62,420 nt of DNA, taken from positions 1 through 62,420 of the forward strand of contig JAFXFF010000007.1 in assembly GCA_017520705.1 (NCBI GenBank). Direction: 5' to 3'. Under the pieces are notes generated by a model, which saw only the letters and a list, made by a program, of their open reading frames with translations, was not told the origin of the DNA and made no database searches. How positions within the stretch are numbered: position 1 is the stretch's first letter; the number at the start of each line of letters is the position of its first letter. Of the stretch, positions 48,950-56,783 are shown piece after piece. Made by a program: the position numbers and the translations under genes. Source of the stretch: Clostridia bacterium. Lineage in GTDB: Bacteria > Bacillota > Clostridia > Oscillospirales > Acutalibacteraceae.

Positions 48950-49678
48950 TTATTGATACACGCGGATGTAATCGATGAGGTACTCCTGAGGCAGCTTGGT
49001 GTGCTCGTCGTCGGGACGCTCGTTGTCGTTCCAGTCGGACAGGGCGGTGTTCACCAGAATGAACTGGGGCTTGTTGAAGCAGCCCAGCATATCCTCGGTC
49101 AAGGGAGCCTTGCGGGTCATGACATCGTCGAAATACCAGCGAATCTCGCCCTCTTCCCACTCGATGGCCCAGATGTGGAAATCGTCACCGAAGCACTCGT
49201 AGGGAGAGCGATACCGCTCAATGGAGGAATGGATGTCGTTGGCCTCCTTGGAGAAATAATGCAGGCTCATGGTCTGCTCACCGTTGGAGCCGGGGTCATC
49301 CTCCTTGCCGATCATCTCCATGATGTCGATCTCGCCGCAGCGAGGCCAGTTGACCACGGGATAATTCTCGCCCATCATCCAGAAGGCAGGCCACAGACCC
49401 TTGGAGAAGGGCAGCTTAGCACGCATCTCCACACGACCGTACAGGCAAGAATACTTGCCCATGGTGTTGATGGAGGCGGAGGTGTACTTGGCGCCCTCGT
49501 AGTCCTCACGCAGGGTGACGATGTGCAGCATACTGTCCTTCACGAAGATGTTGCAGGGACGGTCGGTGTAATACTGGGGCTCGTGATTGCGGATGAAACC
49601 GATCTCGTAATCCCAGACGTCGCGGTTGAGGGTGTCGCCGTCAAAGTGCTCCTCAAATACCAGTTTGTCGAAAGCCAT
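48950..49678 (-). CDS. glycoside hydrolase family 16 protein, copy 2
   Basis: 242 aa, the same length as copy 1 and closely similar throughout. Both start MAFDKL and end LIDYIRVYQ or IIDYIRVYQ. The active site EIDIME is intact. The loop after the site differs (MIGKEDDPGSNGEQ against EATVNSNPDSNGEM), which may alter substrate length or linkage preference. No signal peptide. GAAAGGAAGGG precedes the ATG. Each copy has its own promoter and terminator, so the duplication included regulatory DNA. Confidence 0.9.
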   Translation of the reverse strand: MAFDKLVFEEHFDGDTLNRDVWDYEIGFIRNHEPQYYTDRPCNIFVKDSMLHIVTLREDYEGAKYTSASINTMGKYSCLYGRVEMRAKLPFSKGLWPAFWMMGENYPVVNWPRCGEIDIMEMIGKEDDPGSNGEQTMSLHYFSKEANDIHSSIERYRSPYECFGDDFHIWAIEWEEGEIRWYFDDVMTRKAPLTEDMLGCFNKPQFILVNTALSDWNDNERPDDEHTKLPQEYLIDYIRVYQ

Positions 49679-49714
49679 AGTGTTTCCCTTCCTTTCGGAT
49701 AAATTGTTGCTTTC

Positions 49715-49743
49715 AGTATACGGAAAATCCTACCAAAAGTCAA
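49715..49743 (-). promoter_or_regulatory. promoter of GH16 copy 2
   Basis: TTGACT, 17-bp spacer, TATACT on the minus strand, with TTTTCGCAAAA about 40 nt further upstream as in copy 1. Confidence 0.75.
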
Positions 49744-49825
49744 TAGAAAAAGCCTTTTCCTCCACAAAACACCCCCTTGCGTTTTGCGAAAAGGTCGGCG
49801 TTGCTTGTTAAGAATGTATCGAGAG

Positions 49826-49854
49826 TTGACAAAACGGCACGATAGGTATACACT
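49826..49854 (+). promoter_or_regulatory. promoter of the 384-aa lipoprotein gene
   Basis: TTGACA, 17-bp spacer, TACACT. Confidence 0.65.
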
Positions 49855-49899
49855 GAAACCAGCAAAATATTGCATATTGTCATGTTAGGAGGTCTATTT

Positions 49900-51054
49900 A
49901 TGAAGAAGTTTTCTTTGTTACTGTGCGTATTGTTGATACTCAGTTTGCTTTGTTCCTGTCAGCAAACGGACAAAAAAAGCGATAAAAAAACGAACTCTTC
50001 CGCCGGCGACAGCAAAATCACCACGGGAGCCTCGGACAACCGCGACAATACTTCCACCACCGCCGGCAACAACGGTGACACAGGAGGAAAGTACCTCGAT
50101 GTTTTGGAAGGCCTCCCCTACACCATGGCCTGCAAGGACTACTATTCCCCCAGCAAGGACATCGACTACACCTTCAACGACGAGGGTCGCTTGAACGATG
50201 GCATCTACCGCAGCCAAGCCGAACTGGAAAACGGGACCGGCGAGAATAAGAAAGTGGTTTTGTCAGACGTTCGCCGTTATCGTGTCCAAATCACATTTGA
50301 GGCCGACGGCGCCCAAACCGGAAGCTGCCTGGTCCTTCAAAATTGCGATTCCTACTACTTCCACGAGTTGGAAGCAGGACCCGACCTGGACAATCTGACC
50401 GTATTGGATGTTGAGGAGGATTACGACACCCCCACCGGTATGCATACCACCCAACTGATTCGTTTTGACCCCATCCCCATTCAAACGGTACGCATCACCT
50501 TGTACGTCACCAGTAGAAGCGACATCGTCCTTGACGAAATCGCCATCCTCAGTCCTACCAATGGTGGGGATTCCTGGACCACCACTACCACCACCGAGCC
50601 TACCGAAAACGACATTGCCACCACCGTGCCCACCAGCACCACCTCCCCCACCACGCCCACCAACACCACCGGCACTACCGGCACACGCCCCACCAACAAT
50701 GGGAGCAACAGCATCGTGGGCAGATGGACCCAACACGTGGAGGGCGACAACGTGGAGATGACCGCTTTGTATAGCTTTTTCGACGACGGCACCGGATCCC
50801 TCATCACTTTTGGCGGCTTAGTGACAGGCGACATTACCTACACCTACGGTGAGAATAACCGCTACAACATCTCCATCAAGGCAAAATTGTTCGGGCAGGA
50901 AGATTCCGACACCGGCAGCGGCTATATGTACGTGGAGGGAGATTATCTCTACGTGATCACCGATGAGGATGAGACCACCGCATTGAGAAGATTGACCGAC
51001 GATGAGGTCGCCGTAGCGCTGGAACTGGCAGAAAAAGTCGGTGTCCGATTCTAA
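49900..51054 (+). CDS. multidomain lipoprotein with Thr-rich linker
   Basis: 384 aa. Lipobox LLCSC (Cys at about 20), a Ser/Thr/Gly-rich spacer, a beta-sandwich region (about 60-215) with features of a discoidin-like domain (YTFNDEGRLNDGIYRS, FDPIPIQTVRITLYV), a Thr/Pro linker (about 225-270) and a C-terminal lipocalin-like segment (IVGRWTQHVEG...LYSFFDDGTG) resembling DUF5640. Exported and membrane-anchored, possibly carbohydrate-binding. TAGGAGGTCTATTT fixes the ATG at 49900. Confidence 0.72.
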   Translation: MKKFSLLLCVLLILSLLCSCQQTDKKSDKKTNSSAGDSKITTGASDNRDNTSTTAGNNGDTGGKYLDVLEGLPYTMACKDYYSPSKDIDYTFNDEGRLNDGIYRSQAELENGTGENKKVVLSDVRRYRVQITFEADGAQTGSCLVLQNCDSYYFHELEAGPDLDNLTVLDVEEDYDTPTGMHTTQLIRFDPIPIQTVRITLYVTSRSDIVLDEIAILSPTNGGDSWTTTTTTEPTENDIATTVPTSTTSPTTPTNTTGTTGTRPTNNGSNSIVGRWTQHVEGDNVEMTALYSFFDDGTGSLITFGGLVTGDITYTYGENNRYNISIKAKLFGQEDSDTGSGYMYVEGDYLYVITDEDETTALRRLTDDEVAVALELAEKVGVRF

Positions 51055-51075
51055 CCAAAAGCCATTCTAAACACC

Positions 51076-51103
51076 AAAGGGAGCGGCACCTGCCGCTCCC
51101 TTT
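51076..51103 (+). terminator. terminator of the lipoprotein gene
   Basis: AAAGGGAGCGGCA-CC-TGCCGCTCCCTTT palindrome; the T run is short. Confidence 0.7.
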
Positions 51104-51153
51104 CGCTGTTGCTATTGGCAACGATTCGTGATAAGATAGAGGTGGTGATAATA

Positions 51154-51672
51154 ATGGAATTAACCCAACGAAAATCCACACGGCTACAAAAATACGATTA
51201 CAGCCAAAACGGATATTATTTCGTGACGATCTGCGCCAAAGGCAAACAGAAATTGTTTGGCGAGATCGTAGGGGATGGCGTTTACGACATCCCGCAGGTA
51301 AAATTGTCCGGAATTGGTGAAATTGTAAACAAGTATATACGGCAACTTGATACCCAATACAATAACGTTTGCATCGACAAATATATCGTGATGCCAAACC
51401 ACATTCATTTGATCGTCAAAATTGCCACGGCACAAAAAGATGGAAACACTTTATGCGGGACGTCGCAAGCGCCGTCCCCTACGAATGCGATTTTGCCAAA
51501 ACTCATTTCTCTGTACAAACGATACTGCAATCGAGAATATGGAGAAAACCTATTCCAGCGCTCCTTTCACGACCATATCATTCGCAACGAGGCGGATTAC
51601 CAGCGGATATGGAATTACATTGACACAAATCCTGCGAAGTGGAAAGAGGATCGTTTTTACATTGCGGATTGA
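51154..51672 (+). CDS. REP-associated tyrosine transposase (RayT, Y1 family)
   Basis: 172 aa. IS200/IS605-type HUH nuclease fold: YYFVTICAKGK strand, HUH motif PNHIHL (His83, His85) and catalytic Tyr149 in NEADYQRIW. Such RayT proteins cleave and move REP palindromes. AGGTGGTGATA precedes the ATG at 51154. A REP copy lies inside the gene, in frame, encoding the CGTSQAPSPTNA stretch between the nuclease halves, and another lies 4 bp after the stop codon. Confidence 0.88.
   Translation: MELTQRKSTRLQKYDYSQNGYYFVTICAKGKQKLFGEIVGDGVYDIPQVKLSGIGEIVNKYIRQLDTQYNNVCIDKYIVMPNHIHLIVKIATAQKDGNTLCGTSQAPSPTNAILPKLISLYKRYCNREYGENLFQRSFHDHIIRNEADYQRIWNYIDTNPAKWKEDRFYIAD
51457..51484 (+). repeat. REP palindrome inside the RayT gene
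   Basis: GGGACGTCGCAAGCGCCGTC followed by CCCTACGA; the stem is GGGACG/CGTCCC. It is identical over 28 nt to 51677-51704 and keeps the reading frame open. Confidence 0.88.
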
Positions 51673-51676
51673 TTGA

Positions 51677-51704
51677 GGGACGTCGCAAGCGCCGTCCCCT
51701 ACGA
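51677..51704 (+). repeat. REP palindrome downstream of RayT
   Basis: 28-nt direct repeat of 51457-51484, beginning 5 bases after the RayT stop codon. Confidence 0.88.
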
Positions 51705-51721
51705 TGGCAATTTTCGCTTAC

Positions 51722-51759
51722 AAAAAAACGGACACATCCGATGGGATGTGTCCGTTTTT
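51722..51759. terminator. bidirectional terminator
   Basis: AAAAACGGACACATCC-GATG-GGATGTGTCCGTTTTT palindrome between RayT and the convergent GGGtGRT gene. Confidence 0.9.
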
Positions 51760-51779
51760 CAATTCAGTAAAAGCCGAAA

Positions 51780-52784
51780 TTACTTCGCCTCGGAGACGGC
51801 AACGGCGCAAGCCACGGTCATACCAACCATGGGGTTGTTACCGGCGCCGATCAGACCCATCATCTCCACGTGAGCAGGCACGGAGGAGGAGCCGGCGAAC
51901 TGAGCATCACCATGCATACGACCCATGGTGTCGGTCAAGCCGTAAGAGGCAGGGCCGGCGGCCATATTGTCGGGGTGCAGGGTACGGCCGGTACCACCGC
52001 CGGAGGCGACGGAGAAGTACTTCTTGCCGTTCTCGATGGCCCACTTCTTATAAGTGCCGGCCACGGGATGCTGGAAGCGGGTGGGGTTGGTGGAGTTACC
52101 GGTGATGGAAACCTCAACGGACTCCTTCTGCATGATGGCAACGCCCTCGTTGACGTCGTTACAGCCATAGCACTTAACCTTAGCGCGCTCACCGTCGGAG
52201 AAGGCCACCTCGCGGACAACCTTCAATTCGCCGGTGTAGAAGTCGTAATCGGTCTCCACGTAGGTGAAGCCGTTGATACGGCTGATGATATAGGCGGCAT
52301 CCTTACCCAGACCGTTCAGGATCACGCGCAGGGGGTTCTTACGCACCTTGTTAGCGGTGCGAGCGATACCGATAGCGCCCTCAGCGGCAGCGAAGGACTC
52401 GTGACCGGCCAAGAAAGCGAAGCAGTTGGTCTCCTCGCTGAGCAGCATCTTACCCAGGTTGCCGTGACCCAGACCAACCTTACGCTGGTCGGCAACAGAG
52501 CCGGGCACACAGAAAGCCTGCAGACCCTCGCCGATGACGGCGGCGGCCTCGGCGGCGTCGGTGACGCCGCGCTTCAGAGCCAGAGCCACACCCATGGTGT
52601 AAGCCCAGACAGCGTTCTCAAACGCGATGGGCTGCACGCCCTTCACGATCGCATCCACATCAATGCCCTTGGAGAGGCACAGATCACGGCACTCCTCCAG
52701 AGAGCCCAGACCATTGTCAGCCAGGAATTTCTCGATACCGGGCATGCGGCGGTCTTTACCTTCGAACTTTACATTGTTAGCCAT
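51780..52784 (-). CDS. GGGtGRT protein
   Basis: 334 aa. It contains the eponymous SGGGTGRTLHPDNMA segment and the surrounding conserved blocks (CFAFLAGHESFAAAEGAIGIARTANKVRKNP). The family has no established function but occurs in anaerobes next to a NifU-like scaffold, as here, 19 nt downstream. Soluble, no signal peptide. AGGAGGAATGTACAG lies ahead of the ATG. Codon choice is strongly optimised, suggesting high expression (judged by eye). Confidence 0.9.
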   Translation of the reverse strand: MANNVKFEGKDRRMPGIEKFLADNGLGSLEECRDLCLSKGIDVDAIVKGVQPIAFENAVWAYTMGVALALKRGVTDAAEAAAVIGEGLQAFCVPGSVADQRKVGLGHGNLGKMLLSEETNCFAFLAGHESFAAAEGAIGIARTANKVRKNPLRVILNGLGKDAAYIISRINGFTYVETDYDFYTGELKVVREVAFSDGERAKVKCYGCNDVNEGVAIMQKESVEVSITGNSTNPTRFQHPVAGTYKKWAIENGKKYFSVASGGGTGRTLHPDNMAAGPASYGLTDTMGRMHGDAQFAGSSSVPAHVEMMGLIGAGNNPMVGMTVACAVAVSEAK

Positions 52785-52803
52785 CTGTACATTCCTCCTT
52801 CAA

Positions 52804-53496
52804 TTATTCTTCACGGGGGTCAATGTACTTCGCCGCATTGTCGAAGCGACCATACTGACCGATGTTCTTCTCATAAGCCTCGGTGGGGTTGACGCCGTGA
52901 CGGATGTCCTCCATCATCTTGCCCAGCTTCACGAATTGGTAGCCGCAAACCTCGCCGTTCTCGTCCAGAGCGATCTTGGTGACGTAGCCCTCGGCCATCT
53001 CCAGATAACGAACGCCCTTAACGTTGGTGGAATACATGGTACCGATCTGAGAACGCAGACCCTTACCCAGATCCTCCAGGCCGGCGCCGATGGACAGACC
53101 CTCCTCGGAGAAAGCAGACTGGCTGCGGCCGTACACGATCTGCAGGAACAATTCACGCATAGCGGTATTGATAGCGTCGCACACCAGGTCGGTGTTCAGG
53201 CACTCCAGAATGGTCTTGCCGGGCAGGATCTCGGCAGCCATAGCGGCGGAGTGGGTCATACCGGAGCAGCCCAGAGTCTCCACCAGAGCCTCTTCGACGA
53301 TACCCTTCTTAATGTTCAGGGTCAGCTTACAAGCGCCCTGCTGGGGGGCACACCAACCCACACCGTGGGTCAGACCGGAGATGTCGCCGATCTGCTTGGC
53401 CTTAACCCACAGACCCTCTTCGGGGATGGGGGCGGGACCATGGTGAGGACCCTTAGCCACAACGCACATTTGCTCAACTTCATGAGTATAGTTCAT
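52804..53496 (-). CDS. iron-sulfur cluster assembly scaffold-like protein (NifU/IscU family)
   Basis: 230 aa. It has a NifU-like core with Cys positions in GWCAPQQGAC and LGCSGMTHSAAMAAEILPG, longer than classical SufU/IscU, with a C-terminal extension. Probably assembles or carries a cluster for the partner GGGtGRT protein; the partner and pathway are inference from gene order. AAGGAGTAAACAACT precedes the ATG, and the promoter lies at 53558-53585. Confidence 0.87.
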   Translation of the reverse strand: MNYTHEVEQMCVVAKGPHHGPAPIPEEGLWVKAKQIGDISGLTHGVGWCAPQQGACKLTLNIKKGIVEEALVETLGCSGMTHSAAMAAEILPGKTILECLNTDLVCDAINTAMRELFLQIVYGRSQSAFSEEGLSIGAGLEDLGKGLRSQIGTMYSTNVKGVRYLEMAEGYVTKIALDENGEVCGYQFVKLGKMMEDIRHGVNPTEAYEKNIGQYGRFDNAAKYIDPREE

Positions 53497-53557
53497 AGTT
53501 GTTTACTCCTTTCGGTTTTTACTGTACGTGTCAAAAACACATATTCGTACGCATACT

Positions 53558-53585
53558 ATTATACCCATAATTTTCTTTTTTGCAA
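53558..53585 (-). promoter_or_regulatory. promoter of the NifU-like/GGGtGRT operon
   Basis: TTGCAA, 16-bp spacer, TATAAT on the minus strand. Confidence 0.7.
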
Positions 53586-53669
53586 GCCTTTCTATACAAA
53601 AAATCGATAAATTTTTCACAACCCATTCCCCTCTGTTCAAAAGCCGCCAAAAGCGGGAATTCTACCCTT

Positions 53670-53698
53670 GGTAGAGTGCCCGAAATCCGCACTCTACC
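53670..53698. repeat. perfect 10-bp inverted repeat
   Basis: GGTAGAGTGC, nine bases, GCACTCTACC, in the 304-bp gap between divergent genes. No T run follows, so it is not an ordinary terminator; it could be an operator. Apart from this and the two promoters I see nothing in the gap. Confidence 0.6.
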
Positions 53699-53739
53699 GT
53701 CCGAAACAACAGAAGAGATTACCGAAAGCACAGCGTCGA

Positions 53740-53769
53740 TTGCACGTAAGCGCAGATAAGCGGTATACT
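53740..53769 (+). promoter_or_regulatory. promoter of the hemolysin III gene
   Basis: TTGCAC, 18-bp spacer, TATACT. Confidence 0.65.
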
Positions 53770-53800
53770 AAAAACAAATCATTTACAAAGGAGAGCCATC

Positions 53801-54472
53801 ATGAAACGAACCAGATTGACCGAACGGCTTTTGCCGGACTACACCCACGGCGAAGAAAGGCTCAATACCGTCTCCCACATTGTTGGCGGCGGATGCGGCG
53901 TGCTGATTTTGCTTGCAGCTGTGCTGAAAGCCGCCTTATGGGGGGACACCTGGGGCGTAGTGGGGGCCGCCATCTACGGTGCCTCACTGGTGGCTCTGTA
54001 TACCGCCTCCAGCGTCTATCACGGTCTTAAGCAACCGATGGCAAAGAAAGTGATGCAGGTCATCGATCACTGCACGATCTATTTTCTCATCGGCGGCACC
54101 TATACCCCCATCCTGCTCTCTGCCATCCGTCCGGTTTCTCCACCTTGGGCGTGGACACTGTTCGGCATCGTATGGGGCTTGGCGGCGATGGCCGCCACCT
54201 TCACCGCCATTGATCTGAAAAAGTACGCTGTCCTATCCATGGTGTGCTACATCGGTATGGGGTGGTGTATCGTCATCGCCGCCCCCACCGCTATACGCGC
54301 ATTGCCCATCCCCGCACTGCTGTGGTTGCTGGCGGGAGGGATTGCCTACACCATCGGCGCCGTGCTGTACGGACTTGGAAAAAAGCACCGCTATATGCAC
54401 GGTGTATTTCACCTGTTCGTGGTGGCAGGCAGCGTATTGCAGGCCGTCTGCATCCTATGGTACGTGCTGTAA
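53801..54472 (+). CDS. trhA: hemolysin III family protein (PAQR-type)
   Basis: 223 aa with seven helices. The PAQR zinc-site residues are present: SSVYHG in the first conserved block, DHCTIYFLIGGTYTP in the second and HGVFHLFV in the third. TrhA-type proteins influence membrane energetics and fluidity; haemolytic activity is doubtful. AAAGGAGAGCCATC precedes the ATG. Monocistronic. Confidence 0.92.
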   Translation: MKRTRLTERLLPDYTHGEERLNTVSHIVGGGCGVLILLAAVLKAALWGDTWGVVGAAIYGASLVALYTASSVYHGLKQPMAKKVMQVIDHCTIYFLIGGTYTPILLSAIRPVSPPWAWTLFGIVWGLAAMAATFTAIDLKKYAVLSMVCYIGMGWCIVIAAPTAIRALPIPALLWLLAGGIAYTIGAVLYGLGKKHRYMHGVFHLFVVAGSVLQAVCILWYVL

Positions 54473-54488
54473 TCAGCCACCGCCGTCT

Positions 54489-54515
54489 CCCCTGCCGTTT
54501 GGCAGGGGATTTTTT
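54489..54515 (+). terminator. terminator of the hemolysin III gene
   Basis: CCCCTGCC-GTTT-GGCAGGGG hairpin followed by ATTTTTT. Confidence 0.88.
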
Positions 54516-54537
54516 GCATTTTACATCAACTTACGTA

Positions 54538-54566
54538 TTGGCAATTGATTGACAGTATGTTATAAT
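54538..54566 (+). promoter_or_regulatory. promoter of the second degenerate P-type ATPase gene
   Basis: TTGGCA, 17-bp spacer, TATAAT. Confidence 0.7.
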
Positions 54567-54617
54567 AGACTGTGTATACCGTTTTATGCGCGTTTGACTT
54601 CCGAAAGGAGTTTGGAT

Positions 54618-56768
54618 ATGATCTGGCACAGCCACACCGTCGCCGACGTGCTGGCCGACCTGCGGGTGGATCCGAATGTGGGTTTGACCGAGCAGGAGGC
54701 AGCCACCCGGCTAAAAGAATACGGCAACAACAGCCTGCAGGACCATAAGCCCCACACGTTTCGTCGGGCTTTTTCGGCGCGTCTGCGCTCTCCCCTGACC
54801 GTCCTGGTCTTGGCAGTATCCGCCATGGTCTTGATACTGGATTTGTACAAGCAACTGCTCCAAGAAATCCACACCCACTGGTATCTGCCCATCTTCGTGG
54901 CGATCATGGCGGTGGCAGCGGCTCTGCTGGCCGCTCTGCGGCAGTGCCGTGCCGCCTCGAGCGACGATTGGGTGTACACCCTCACCGCCACCGACACCTG
55001 CGTGCGTCGGGACGGCACCGAGCAGCCGCGCAACGCCCATACGCTGGTGCCGGGCGACATCGTGTTGCTGGGGGCGGGCGACATCCTACCGGCCGACTGC
55101 CGACTCATCGAGGCAGACCGTCTGCGTTGCGATGAGTACACCCTTACTGGTGCCACCATGCCCACCGAGAAATACGCCGAGGCGGTATTTGACGACATTA
55201 CACCCCTGGCACAGCGCACCAATATGCTGTACGCCGGTACGGTCATCACCGCCGGCACCGCCATCGCCGTGGTGGTAGCCACCGGTGTGCGCTCCGAAAT
55301 GGGGCACGAAAGCCGAAACCAACCGCAGAAGCAAGACCATCTGCCTGTGCAGAACACAGCACAGCGGCTGAATGGCTGGTGGCATGCCGTCGTGGTGGTA
55401 TTGAGCATCGCGGCCCTCATCATCGGGCTGACGCGGGTTTCCGACCGTTCCGCGGTCATCCTGATGGCGGCAACCCTGGCCGCCGCAGCGGTACCCACCG
55501 GTATCGCCGCGCTGAATGCCCACCTGATCGTCGGCTGTATACAACGTCTTCTTCGCCATCGCGTACGCATCCACAAGCCCGAGGTGATGGATACCTTAGG
55601 GCGCGTGACCGTTATCGGTATCCAGCAGGATATGCTGCACCGTGACGGCGATATAACGCTGTGCCGCGCCTTTGTGGGGCACCGTGCCGTGGATCTGACC
55701 TCGGACTGTCCCAAGGCGCCGGGCCTGAGCCAACTGTTACGGCTGGCAGCCCTCAATACGACGGATACCGATCCTTCCGACGATGCCCTGCTTGCCCGTC
55801 TGCACGAATTGGGCATCGAAAAGAACGAATTACTGGTGGATATGCCGCGCATCGGCGAACTGTCCCTCACCGTCGACCGCAAGGCCACCGTGCATTTGGC
55901 GGGCGAGCAGACGCTGATTCTGGTCAGCGGTGCATGGCGCTCTCTCCTCCCCCTCTGCGCAAAGGGTAATGCAGAAGAACTAACCGCCGCCGCCATGGCG
56001 ATGGAACAAGAAGGCCTGCAGGTGACGGCGGTGACCTACCGTCTTGATGACGTGGCTCCGTCGGTATACACCGCTGAGGTGTTGGAACACGACCTGACCT
56101 GTGCCGGTCTACTGGGTCTGCACATTCCGCTGTGCTCCGATGCGCCCCAAGCCAACGTGGGTGTACGCACCATTCTCTTCTCCGATGAGAGCGCAGCCAT
56201 CGCCGCCGCCACCGCCCAAAGCGTGGGGCTGACCGACACGCCTTATGTGGCAACCGCCGAGGCTCTCCTGAATCTCAACGATGAACAATTGGCAACGGTT
56301 GTGGAACAATATAACGTCTATTGCGGTTTGGATACGGCACAGAAGCGGCGTATCCTCACCGCGCTGCAAGAACAGGGTGAGGTGGTGGCGATCACCGCCT
56401 GCCACAGCGAAGAAGCCGAGCTGCTGACCGCCGCCGACGTGGGCTGTGCCCGCGGCGTGGTGGCCACCGACGTGGTAAAGACGGCGGCCGACCTGATCCT
56501 TATGGAGGACAGTCACGCCGCGATCCTCGCCGCCTTACAAGTGGGACGCCGTTTACGGTGGGAGAAAACGGTTTTGCTTTTCTGCCTGCTTCTATTCGGC
56601 GGCAGCATCCTGTTTGTCGGATTCGGCAGTCTGTTCGGGCTGTGCTCCCTCACCTATTGCAGCCTGTGGCTGATGGGTATGCATCTGTTGCTTTTGGCTC
56701 TGCCTACACCCCTATGGATCACCTTAGGCATTTCCGACATCCTGTACAAGCTGCGTAAAAACCGATAA
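54618..56768 (+). CDS. degenerate P2-type cation ATPase homologue
   Basis: 716 aa, shorter than the usual 880-900 because the last four helices are missing. The N-terminus (GLTEQEAATRLKEYGNNSL) and overall order match P2A Ca2+-type pumps. Every catalytic signature has changed: TGES is TGAT (177-180), the TM4 PEGL ion-site motif is PTGI (about 293-296), DKTGT is QQDML with Gln at position 336 in place of the phosphorylated Asp, and TGDGVND is TACHSEE. The frame is intact over 2.1 kb, so the protein is maintained, not decaying. GAAAGGAG sets the start. It may act as a sensor or regulator; unknown. Confidence 0.8.
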   Translation: MIWHSHTVADVLADLRVDPNVGLTEQEAATRLKEYGNNSLQDHKPHTFRRAFSARLRSPLTVLVLAVSAMVLILDLYKQLLQEIHTHWYLPIFVAIMAVAAALLAALRQCRAASSDDWVYTLTATDTCVRRDGTEQPRNAHTLVPGDIVLLGAGDILPADCRLIEADRLRCDEYTLTGATMPTEKYAEAVFDDITPLAQRTNMLYAGTVITAGTAIAVVVATGVRSEMGHESRNQPQKQDHLPVQNTAQRLNGWWHAVVVVLSIAALIIGLTRVSDRSAVILMAATLAAAAVPTGIAALNAHLIVGCIQRLLRHRVRIHKPEVMDTLGRVTVIGIQQDMLHRDGDITLCRAFVGHRAVDLTSDCPKAPGLSQLLRLAALNTTDTDPSDDALLARLHELGIEKNELLVDMPRIGELSLTVDRKATVHLAGEQTLILVSGAWRSLLPLCAKGNAEELTAAAMAMEQEGLQVTAVTYRLDDVAPSVYTAEVLEHDLTCAGLLGLHIPLCSDAPQANVGVRTILFSDESAAIAAATAQSVGLTDTPYVATAEALLNLNDEQLATVVEQYNVYCGLDTAQKRRILTALQEQGEVVAITACHSEEAELLTAADVGCARGVVATDVVKTAADLILMEDSHAAILAALQVGRRLRWEKTVLLFCLLLFGGSILFVGFGSLFGLCSLTYCSLWLMGMHLLLLALPTPLWITLGISDILYKLRKNR

Positions 56769-56783
56769 GAAAGGACTGTGTCT

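Noticed and set aside
54584-55996. 470-codon minus-strand frame opposite the second pseudo-ATPase
   Set aside because: Considered because the plus-strand gene is degenerate, but the plus frame has a promoter, ribosome-binding site and P2-ATPase order; the minus frame is Arg/Ser-rich without features.
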